A stretch of DNA of 29,225 nt from Ruminococcaceae bacterium UBA6842. Its GTDB lineage: Bacteria; Bacillota; Clostridia; Oscillospirales; Acutalibacteraceae. Location: assembly GCA_002451855.1 (NCBI GenBank), contig DKDS01000034.1:9677-38901 (forward strand). The letters are read 5' to 3'. Below the pieces are notes generated by a model, which searched no databases, was not told where the DNA came from, and saw only the letters and a list, made by a program, of their open reading frames with translations. Every line of letters starts with the position of its first letter. Position 1 is the stretch's first letter. Made by a program: the position numbers and the translations under genes. Shown piece by piece: positions 1 through 6,293 of the stretch.

Positions 1-1179
1 TATTGAAAGCAGATTGTGTAAAAACGAAAATCCCGATTTACCCGCCGCGCAGAAATAACCGCTGCAGCTGAAATGTATACCGGCAAAAAAGCAATCCCAT
101 ATGTAGCCCTTTAAATACCGACCGCCCGATAGAATTACGGCGCTGTCGTCCGTGAAAAGACCCACCATTCCGTTTGCGGCGAACTGAACCGTAACTGCCG
201 CCGCCACCGAAAATACCGAGGAGATTATTATTGCATAACCGAGTGTGGATACCGCTCTTTTAGGCTTGCCGGCACCGATATTTTGCGCTCCGATTGCAGA
301 TACCGCAGACAGCATTGAGGAGGGCACCAAAAATACAAACCCGATTATCTTTTCGACTATTCCGACCGCGGCGGCGTCTGTTAATCCCCTGCGGTTGGCG
401 ATTGCGGTAATAAGTATAAAGGATATTTGAATAAAGCCGTCCTGAAGGCTTATAGGTATTCCGATTTTAAGGATTTTACCCATAACTGAGCCAAGCGGCT
501 TAAAATCCGCTTTTTTAAGCTCTATCCCTAAGCGGCGTTTTAATATAACAAAAAGCGATACGGCAACGCTAAGCCCCTGTGAAAGCGTCGTTCCGAGCGC
601 GGCTCCCGCGGGTCCCATATTGAAAGCGCCTATAAACAGATAGTCAAGAACAATATTCGAGGCGCAGGCAACGGCTATAAAATACATAGGACTTTTACTG
701 TCGCCCAAGCCTCTGAAAATCGAGCTTATTATATTGTATGCGGTGATAAACGGTATTCCCAAAAAGCAGATTGTAAGATATCGGACGGTGCCGCTCACCG
801 CTTCGGCAGGTGTGGAAACGGCGTTTACAATGGGACTTACAACAAGCACCAAAGCCGCCGTAAGAACTAAAGAAAGCGCCATAAAAAGCGTAACGGTGTT
901 GCCGATATATACTGCCGCTTTTTTACGGTCGCCCGAACCCACGGCGTTGCCTATGCTTACGGTAGAACCCATGGCAAGCCCTACTATAATTACGGTGAGC
1001 ATATGCATAACCTGCGAGCCTACCGAAACAGAGGTGGTTGCGGCTGTTCCGTCAAAGCTGCCTATAATAAAAAGGTCCGCCATACCGTAAAGGGTTTGCA
1101 GAAAATAAGACAGCAGATACGGCAGTGAGAAAAATGCCAAGTTTTTAAAAACGCTGCCGTCGGTAAGATTTTTTTCCAT
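1..1179 (-). CDS. MATE family multidrug/Na+-driven efflux transporter (3' end cut by window)
   Basis: Reads through to base 1 without a stop, giving 393 residues. MATE proteins are usually about 440-460 residues, so roughly the last 50-60 are missing. The chain is a series of hydrophobic segments. It opens with a short polar leader, then a segment containing LPYLLSYFLQTLYGMADLFI, which matches the first MATE helix. Next comes the conserved stretch VGLAMGSTVSIGNAVGSGD, then repeats typical of the two six-helix bundles (such as FRGLGDSKSPMYF and GPAGAALGTTLSQG). The family exports cationic drugs or metabolites through the inner membrane using Na+ or H+ gradients; the substrate cannot be read here. 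The ATG at 1177-1179 has AAGGA upstream, inside the end of the AraC gene. Only 2 nt separate the two genes, so they are very probably one transcript and the pump may be controlled by that regulator (inference). Confidence 0.92.
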   Translation of the reverse strand, partial: MEKNLTDGSVFKNLAFFSLPYLLSYFLQTLYGMADLFIIGSFDGTAATTSVSVGSQVMHMLTVIIVGLAMGSTVSIGNAVGSGDRKKAAVYIGNTVTLFMALSLVLTAALVLVVSPIVNAVSTPAEAVSGTVRYLTICFLGIPFITAYNIISSIFRGLGDSKSPMYFIAVACASNIVLDYLFIGAFNMGPAGAALGTTLSQGLSVAVSLFVILKRRLGIELKKADFKPLGSVMGKILKIGIPISLQDGFIQISFILITAIANRRGLTDAAAVGIVEKIIGFVFLVPSSMLSAVSAIGAQNIGAGKPKRAVSTLGYAIIISSVFSVAAAVTVQFAANGMVGLFTDDSAVILSGGRYLKGYIWDCFFAGIHFSCSGYFCAAGKSGFSFLHNLLSI

Positions 1180-1181
1180 TT

Positions 1182-1976
1182 TTATTGTTCCTTCTTTTTG
1201 ATTAAAAACTTTTTTCTGTATTCGTTCGGTGATATTCCGAAAGCTTTTTTAAAGGATTTTGAAAAATACAGCGGATCGCTGAAGCCGCAGGAAAGAGCGG
1301 TCGATTTTACCGATACGCCGTGTTCCAAAAGCTCTTTTGCGCGGGCGGTTCTGTATTTTGTAAGATACGCCCCCGGTGAAATTCCGCACATATTCATAAA
1401 GCATCTGTGCAAAGTGGAACGGCTTACGCCGAGGAAATCGCACATCACGCCAAGGTCAAGCTCGTCCTTATAAAAGTTTTGCTGAATTAATCGGCAGGCG
1501 GTATCAAAATAGCTGTCACGGCTGTTTTCGGTAATTTTAGGAAAGGTATCCGCATATATTCCCAAAACTGTGAGCAAAAGTCCCCTTGCGGTATTAATTT
1601 CGGATGGATACGGGTCCATACCGCACAGCATTTCAAAAAAGGAGAGAAGCCGTTTTTTCGGCACACCGCCTATAATGCAATCTCCCTTCAGGTAATTTAT
1701 ATTTTTAAAAAGAGAAGCATACTGCTCGCCCGAAAAATCAATCCATGTGTACTCCCAAGGGTCGTTTTCATCGGGGAAGTACGCAATGTTATCAAACGGC
1801 CGTATAACAAAGCTTTCCCCGCACTCGGCAGTGTAAGCCTTGCCGTTTTTTAAAAAGGTTCCCTTGCCTTTAATTATGTAATGCACCACATAACAGGTTC
1901 GGGTACCCGGTCCCCAAGAGTGCATATCGGAGCAGTCCCTGCGGCCGGCAGAAATAAATTCGGAATCTACGGTCAT
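1182..1976 (-). CDS. AraC family transcriptional regulator with N-terminal cupin sensor
   Basis: 264 residues, the normal length for a sugar-responsive AraC regulator. Residues about 20-100 form an AraC-type cupin (contains HYIIKGKGTF and the FVIRPFDNIAYFPD region). Residues about 165-258 carry the two helix-turn-helix motifs (LGVMCDFLGVSRSTLHRCF, then SVKSTALSCGFSDPLYFSKSF), ending in the family signature FGISPNEYRKKF. The open frame extends upstream to 2042. I chose the ATG at 1974-1976 because AAGGAG lies 9 nt before it and the extra 22 residues look like leader sequence. It diverges from an alpha-galactosidase gene and is followed 2 nt later by a MATE gene. The cupin class and neighbour suggest it senses an alpha-galactoside or galactose and activates the divergent gene (inference). 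Confident in the family, less so in the ligand. Confidence 0.93.
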   Translation of the reverse strand: MTVDSEFISAGRRDCSDMHSWGPGTRTCYVVHYIIKGKGTFLKNGKAYTAECGESFVIRPFDNIAYFPDENDPWEYTWIDFSGEQYASLFKNINYLKGDCIIGGVPKKRLLSFFEMLCGMDPYPSEINTARGLLLTVLGIYADTFPKITENSRDSYFDTACRLIQQNFYKDELDLGVMCDFLGVSRSTLHRCFMNMCGISPGAYLTKYRTARAKELLEHGVSVKSTALSCGFSDPLYFSKSFKKAFGISPNEYRKKFLIKKKEQ

Positions 1977-2092
1977 TCGTTCACACTCCTTTTTGAAACA
2001 AAAATCCATATAAATGCAATAAAAGGTTATAGAAAATAACACTTTTTTGCAATATACTTATTTTACAATATTTATTGTCGGAGGTCAAGAAA
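1977..2092. promoter_or_regulatory. Divergent araC/alpha-galactosidase control region with inverted repeat
   Basis: The 116-base AT-rich spacer holds an exact inverted repeat GTTAT-N5-ATAAC (2026-2040), a plausible operator. On the plus strand there are -10-like hexamers TATACT (2053-2058) and TACAAT (2064-2069), but no good -35 box at 16-18 nt from either. That is typical of activator-dependent promoters and fits an AraC activator. On the minus strand I see only weak candidates (TTGCAA with TATAAC at 15-nt spacing). The Shine-Dalgarno GGAGG at 2080-2084 serves the alpha-galactosidase start. Confidence 0.45.
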
Positions 2093-3220
2093 ATGATAAA
2101 AAATACGCCGCCTATGGGTTGGAATTCATGGAACACATTCGGAGCCGATATAAACGAAAAGCTGATTTTTGAAACAGCGGATAAAATGGTTGAAACAGGA
2201 CTTTTGGACGCCGGTTATGACTATTTGGTTATTGATGACTGCTGGTCGCTTAAAGAAAGAGACAAGGACGGCAGATTGGTTGCCGATCCCGAAAAATTCC
2301 CGCACGGTATGAAAGCCGTTGCTGATTATGTTCATTCAAAGGGTCTTAAGTTCGGTATGTACTCCTGCGCCGGAAACCTTACCTGTGCCGGATACCCCGG
2401 AAGCTTTGAACACGAATTTACGGACGCGGAAACCTTTGCGGAGTGGGGCGTAGATTTCCTCAAATACGATTATTGCTATCACAGCAATATTATACACGGT
2501 AAATATCTTTACCGCCGTATGGGTCTTGCGCTTAAAAACTGCGGCAGGGATATTCTTTTCAGTGCCTGCTCGTGGGGAGCGGACAACACCGCAGAGTGGA
2601 TGCGTGAAACGGGCGCGAATATGTGGCGCTCAACAGGCGATATTTTTGATACATGGGAATCTATTAAAAAGCTTACCGAGGAGCAGGACGCTATACTTCC
2701 TTACGGCGGAGCGGGCTGCTTTAACGATATGGATATGCTGGTTGTGGGAATGTACGGCAAGGGCAATGTCGGTCTTGAGGGACTTAACGATGTGCAGTAT
2801 AAGACCCATTTCTCAATATGGGCTTTAATGGGCTCGCCGCTTATGATAGGCTGTGATATAAGGAATATGAATGAGGAAACTCACCGTATTCTTACCAATA
2901 AAGAGCTTATAAAAATAAATCAGGATAAGGATTGCCGTCAGGTATTTAAGCTCCCCAACATATGGAACGATAATGTAAAAATTTACGCGCGCAATCTTGA
3001 AAACGGTGATATAGCAGTGGGTATGTTCAATTTCGGCGGAGAAAAGGCTGCGGTTCGTATGACCATAGACGAGCTTGGTATTCCCGAAAGCACAGACAGA
3101 ACTCTTAAGCTTGACAGCGTTTGGGACGATGAGACGATAACGGTTACGAACGGTGCGTTTATTCACGATATAGAGCCTTACGGCTGCCTTGTTTACAGAT
3201 GTAAGGTCGTGAAAAAGTAA
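2093..3220 (+). CDS. Alpha-galactosidase, glycoside hydrolase family 27
   Basis: 375 residues. Hydrolyses terminal alpha-1,6-linked galactose (melibiose, raffinose, galactomannan side chains). The N-terminus TPPMGWNSWNTFG and the IDDCW motif near residue 48 are GH27 hallmarks. The nucleophile is predicted to be Asp126 in FLKYDYC and the acid/base Asp183 in WRSTGDIFDTW. A (beta/alpha)8 barrel fills about residues 1-280 and a beta-sandwich the remainder. No signal peptide is visible, so the enzyme is probably cytoplasmic and acts on imported oligosaccharides; no sugar transporter is present nearby. The ATG at 2093 is preferred over an upstream TTG at 2075 because GGAGG (2080-2084) sits at the correct distance from the ATG. 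The divergent AraC gene is the likely activator. Its stop codon overlaps the next gene by one base. Confidence 0.95.
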   Translation: MIKNTPPMGWNSWNTFGADINEKLIFETADKMVETGLLDAGYDYLVIDDCWSLKERDKDGRLVADPEKFPHGMKAVADYVHSKGLKFGMYSCAGNLTCAGYPGSFEHEFTDAETFAEWGVDFLKYDYCYHSNIIHGKYLYRRMGLALKNCGRDILFSACSWGADNTAEWMRETGANMWRSTGDIFDTWESIKKLTEEQDAILPYGGAGCFNDMDMLVVGMYGKGNVGLEGLNDVQYKTHFSIWALMGSPLMIGCDIRNMNEETHRILTNKELIKINQDKDCRQVFKLPNIWNDNVKIYARNLENGDIAVGMFNFGGEKAAVRMTIDELGIPESTDRTLKLDSVWDDETITVTNGAFIHDIEPYGCLVYRCKVVKK

Positions 3221-3411
3221 TGTCTGCCTGTATTAATTGCGGAAAAGAGCTTGAGCATAACGATATAGGGGCATATAAAAAATTTATAAACAGGGGAAGC
3301 ACACGGTTTATGTGCCGCAAATGCCTTGCTAAAGAGCTGGGTGTTTCCGAGGAGCTTATAAATAAAAAAATAGAATATTTCAAATTACAGGGCTGCACGC
3401 TTTTTATATAA
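3220..3411 (+). CDS. Small zinc-ribbon protein translationally coupled to the alpha-galactosidase
   Basis: 63 residues. Two CxxC knuckles (Cys4/Cys7 in ACINCGKEL and Cys32/Cys35 in MCRKC) make a four-cysteine zinc ribbon. They are followed by a helical tail (KELGVSEELINKKIEYFK) and a final GCTLF with one more cysteine. I do not recognise a named family. The start ATG shares its A with the stop of the alpha-galactosidase gene (TAATG), so translation is probably by re-initiation and the two proteins are made together. The intact four-cysteine pattern and one-base overlap argue that this is a real gene. Its function is unknown; small zinc ribbons of this kind may bind nucleic acid or another protein. 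Confidence 0.75.
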   Translation: MSACINCGKELEHNDIGAYKKFINRGSTRFMCRKCLAKELGVSEELINKKIEYFKLQGCTLFI

Positions 3412-3440
3412 AGTAAAAGCACCGAATTTGTATAAAAAAT

Positions 3441-3453
3441 TAACAATTTGTTA
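3441..3453. repeat. Inverted repeat TAACAA-T-TTGTTA upstream of the aminotransferase promoter
   Basis: A perfect 6-bp palindrome with a 1-base centre, 18 bases before the -35 box of the aminotransferase promoter and followed by TTTTT. It could be an operator, or a weak AT-rich end for the preceding alpha-galactosidase transcript; the sequence does not decide. Confidence 0.35.
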
Positions 3454-3470
3454 TTTTTGCAATTTAACAC

Positions 3471-3499
3471 TTGAAAAACCGTTTTTTTGGCAGTATTAT
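3471..3499 (+). promoter_or_regulatory. Sigma-A-type promoter of the branched-chain aminotransferase gene
   Basis: TTGAAA (3471-3476), a 17-base spacer and TATTAT (3494-3499). Each box is one mismatch from consensus. The start codon is 67 bases further on, leaving a leader of about 60 nt. Confidence 0.65.
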
Positions 3500-3566
3500 T
3501 AAATATATTCTTAAATGCTTGTGCAATATTACTTGCAGTAAGCGCACCCAAGGAAGTGTCTTAAAA

Positions 3567-4631
3567 ATGGAAATCAAGATAACAAAAACTTCGTCCCCAA
3601 AGGCAAAGCCGGACAGCAGTAAGCTCGGCTTCGGAAAGATATTCACCGACCATATGTTTATGATGGATTATTCCCGTGAGGACGGCTGGCATGACGCAAG
3701 AATTATACCCTTCGGTAATATCTCGCTTCATCCGGCTTCTACCGTTTTGCATTACGGCTCCGAAATATTCGAGGGACTTAAGGCGTACCGCCGCGCAGAC
3801 GGCGAGGTTCAGCTTTTCCGCCCGATAGAGAATGTACGCAGAATGAATAACTCGGCCGAAAGGCTTTGTCTTCCGCAGATACCCGAGGAGGACTTTTTGC
3901 AGATACTTGATACATTCGTAGGTCTTGAAAAGGACTGGACCCCGTCCGAGGAGGGTACATCGCTTTACATCCGTCCGTTTATGTTCGGAAACGATGAAAA
4001 TTTGGGAGTTCACGCTGTTCATCACGCTACATTTGTTATCATTCTTTCGCCTGTCGGCAGCTACTATGCCGAGGGTCTTAATCCGGTAAAGATTATGATT
4101 GAGGATAAGGATGTAAGAGCCGTAAGAGGCGGCACAGGATATGCTAAATGCGGCGGAAACTATGCCGCAAGCAACAGAGCCGGCGAAAAAGCGGAAGAAA
4201 TGGGATATTCACAGGTACTTTGGCTTGACGGTGTGGAACGCAAGTACATTGAAGAAGTCGGCGCAATGAATGTTATGTTCAAGATTGACGGAGAAATAGT
4301 AACCCCGAAGCTTACAGGCTCCATTCTCCCCGGAATTACAAGAAAATCCTGCATTGAGGTGCTTAAGGAAAAGGGATATAAGGTAAGTGAGAGGCTTTTA
4401 AGCGTGGACGAGCTTGGCGAAGCGCTTAAAAACGGCAAGCTTGAGGAAGCTTGGGGCTGCGGTACAGCCGCGGTTGTCTCCCCGATAGGCGAGCTTTGCT
4501 ATAAGGGTGTTAAGTACACCATTAACGACGGCAAGATAGGCGAGGTAACACAGCACCTTTACGATACGCTTACCGGTATTCAGTGGGGTAAGCTTGAAGA
4601 TACGCACGGTTGGACGCATCTCTTAAAATAA
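3567..4631 (+). CDS. ilvE: Branched-chain-amino-acid aminotransferase
   Basis: 354 residues, the usual length of the group II (eukaryote-like) branched-chain aminotransferases. This cytoplasmic PLP enzyme swaps the amino group between glutamate and the 2-keto acids of Leu, Ile and Val, as the last biosynthetic or first catabolic step. Visible family marks are LHYGSEIFEGLKAYR (about 61-75), the Schiff-base Lys194 in GTGYAKCGGNYA, and LDGVERKYIEEVGAMN. The open frame extends back to 3471, but the ATG at 3567 has AAGGAAGTG 8 nt upstream and gives the normal N-terminus; the extension contains the promoter itself. Monocistronic: own promoter upstream, strong terminator 6 bases after the stop. Confidence 0.95.
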   Translation: MEIKITKTSSPKAKPDSSKLGFGKIFTDHMFMMDYSREDGWHDARIIPFGNISLHPASTVLHYGSEIFEGLKAYRRADGEVQLFRPIENVRRMNNSAERLCLPQIPEEDFLQILDTFVGLEKDWTPSEEGTSLYIRPFMFGNDENLGVHAVHHATFVIILSPVGSYYAEGLNPVKIMIEDKDVRAVRGGTGYAKCGGNYAASNRAGEKAEEMGYSQVLWLDGVERKYIEEVGAMNVMFKIDGEIVTPKLTGSILPGITRKSCIEVLKEKGYKVSERLLSVDELGEALKNGKLEEAWGCGTAAVVSPIGELCYKGVKYTINDGKIGEVTQHLYDTLTGIQWGKLEDTHGWTHLLK

Positions 4632-4636
4632 TATTT

Positions 4637-4680
4637 AAAAACGGTTGTTACAGTAAAAAACTGTAACAACCGTTTTTTTA
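4637..4680. terminator. Strong intrinsic terminator between convergent genes
   Basis: The perfect stem AAAACGGTTGTTACAG / CTGTAACAACCGTTTT (arms about 4638-4653 and 4661-4676) around a 7-base A-rich loop, followed by a T run. The A run on the left arm gives the minus strand a U tract too, so it probably ends both the aminotransferase transcript and the envelope operon that finishes at 4684. Confidence 0.9.
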
Positions 4681-4683
4681 TGT

Positions 4684-5241
4684 TTATTTTGTTTTAAGCT
4701 GTCGGCGTTCTTCGATTTTTTCAAAGATCTTATCTATAAGCTTGCAGGACAAGAAGCCTATAAATGTACCGAGTATTGCTCCTGCCAAAACATCCGACGG
4801 ATAATGAACATACAGGTAAAGCCTTGAAAACGCTATAAGAACCGCCAGAATAACGGCAGGTATTCCAAAGCGCTTATCCCGTATAAGAAGCACTGTTGCC
4901 GCCTCAAAGGAAGCCAAAGTATGACCTGACGGGAAGGAGTAATCCGAAAGCGCTTTTACAAGCAGGTCGGGTCTTATCGCGGTGTTCAGGTCATACGGTC
5001 TTATTCGCGCAAAGGAATTTTTCAGTATAATATTTCCGATAATAAGACCTATAAGCAGCGCCGTACCCATCGAAATTCCCGTTTTGCGAGTTTTCTTAAT
5101 AATTATAAACACTAATGCTACGGCTATCCAAAAAATTCCGCCGTCGCCGAATTTCGTAATTATCGGCATTACCGCGTCAAGAAAACGGCAGGTTAGATGC
5201 TCGTGAATAAAGTCAAGTATTTTAAGCTCATATTCATTCAT
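4684..5241 (-). CDS. PAP2 family integral-membrane phosphatase
   Basis: 185 residues with about five hydrophobic segments. All three PAP2 signatures are present: Lys74 to Arg81-Pro82 (KNSFARIRP), PSGH at 104-107, and SRxxxxxHxxxD ending at Asp150 (SRLYLYVHYPSD, with His146). The family removes phosphate from lipid phosphates such as undecaprenyl diphosphate or phosphatidylglycerol phosphate, usually on the outer membrane face. The ATG overlaps the previous gene's TGA (ATGA), so it is translationally coupled to that gene. It is the last gene of an operon headed by a glycosyltransferase-flippase fusion, so recycling of a polyprenyl phosphate carrier is a natural guess (inference). Substrate specificity cannot be read from the sequence. 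Confidence 0.92.
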   Translation of the reverse strand: MNEYELKILDFIHEHLTCRFLDAVMPIITKFGDGGIFWIAVALVFIIIKKTRKTGISMGTALLIGLIIGNIILKNSFARIRPYDLNTAIRPDLLVKALSDYSFPSGHTLASFEAATVLLIRDKRFGIPAVILAVLIAFSRLYLYVHYPSDVLAGAILGTFIGFLSCKLIDKIFEKIEERRQLKTK

Positions 5242-6293
5242 TTTACCGAATCTCCTGTGTTCTGCATATCAATCGCTTTATAGGCGTCCCCGTCCTTTTT
5301 AAGATACACATATTTATCAAATTTGTCCTCATAAATCGCGCCGTTTCGCTTTAAAGCGTTTGTAAGCCGTACACGGCAGCTGAAAAGGCTGTCGTTATAT
5401 TTATGAAAATCGGTGGTTTTTATGTCTTTGATAGTGTGTCCCTCATGGTCGAGCGAAAAAATCACAAGACTTGATTTTATATTTTTGTAAAGCTCTGTTG
5501 TGTCATCTATGTATTTCTTTATGTTTGTAAGGTTGGAATCGTTCTGCATATATTCGGCATAGGTTGAGGCTGCCTTGCCTGCAAAATCCCCCACTGCCGA
5601 TTTCTCGGGAAAATCCTCCGCAACATTATAAACGCCCGAATCGTTTTCAACTGTCAGCGCTTTCTTACCTGATGTCGCCGTTACGCTTTCAGGTTCGTTT
5701 AAAAGGTCGGTTATATTTATAACTTGCTTTTTTATTAGCTTATCGGATTTCAGAAGGTCGCTTTTAATATCGGGCAGCGGCTCGTCCTTACGGTCTTCCG
5801 CCTTTACGGTAATGCCGTTAATCTTGATTTCAGCGTCCGACGACGCGGTTATTTTCAAGTTCTTGTAAGCAGAGCCGTCAAACTCACAGCCGGAAACAAA
5901 ATATCTTTTTGTCTTGCCGTCCTTTTTCAGATAAACATTAAGTATTTTTTCATCGTCGGCTTTTATTTGATAAGCGGCGTCGCAGCCCTCGGGCTTTACC
6001 GCCGAGGTTGTGCCTGTAAGCTCCTTGCCGTCGGTAAGGCTTTTAAGAAAGCTGTCAAAATTGCTTTTTGTTTCATAGTCAGAGATTTTTAAGCTGTATT
6101 CATCCTTAACCGAATACAGATCTCCCGTTTTAATATGGCTTTCGATAAGCTTGTTTACAATCGGCTCCGGCTGCGCCGCTTCATAGTCGGCAAGCCAGCC
6201 TCTGAATACCAAAAGCCCTATTATAAGAGCGGCGAAAAACAGCGTGACAACCGTGAAGTAAACTTTATAAAATACAGATTTCGGTTTCATCAC
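5238..6293 (-). CDS. Single-pass membrane-anchored extracytoplasmic protein of unknown function
   Basis: 351 residues. A short basic N-terminus is followed by one hydrophobic helix (about residues 11-31, FTVVTLFFAALIIGLLVF) with no cleavage site or lipobox. The remaining 320 or so residues are polar and lysine/aspartate-rich, so they should lie outside the cell. Two stretches (about 37-120 and 240-340) look like NTF2-like folds of the kind found at the N-termini of some penicillin-binding proteins, but this is only a visual impression. I recognise no catalytic motif. Both ends overlap their neighbours by four bases (ATGA), so it is co-translated with the glycosyltransferase fusion upstream and PAP2 downstream. 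It may be an accessory or substrate-presenting subunit of that envelope module (inference). Confidence 0.85.
   Translation of the reverse strand: MMKPKSVFYKVYFTVVTLFFAALIIGLLVFRGWLADYEAAQPEPIVNKLIESHIKTGDLYSVKDEYSLKISDYETKSNFDSFLKSLTDGKELTGTTSAVKPEGCDAAYQIKADDEKILNVYLKKDGKTKRYFVSGCEFDGSAYKNLKITASSDAEIKINGITVKAEDRKDEPLPDIKSDLLKSDKLIKKQVINITDLLNEPESVTATSGKKALTVENDSGVYNVAEDFPEKSAVGDFAGKAASTYAEYMQNDSNLTNIKKYIDDTTELYKNIKSSLVIFSLDHEGHTIKDIKTTDFHKYNDSLFSCRVRLTNALKRNGAIYEDKFDKYVYLKKDGDAYKAIDMQNTGDSVK

Noticed and set aside
734..1090. A 118-codon plus-strand frame inside the MATE gene
   Set aside because: It is antisense to conserved membrane helices and translates to a low-complexity Thr/Ala/Ser/Pro-rich string with no ribosome site.
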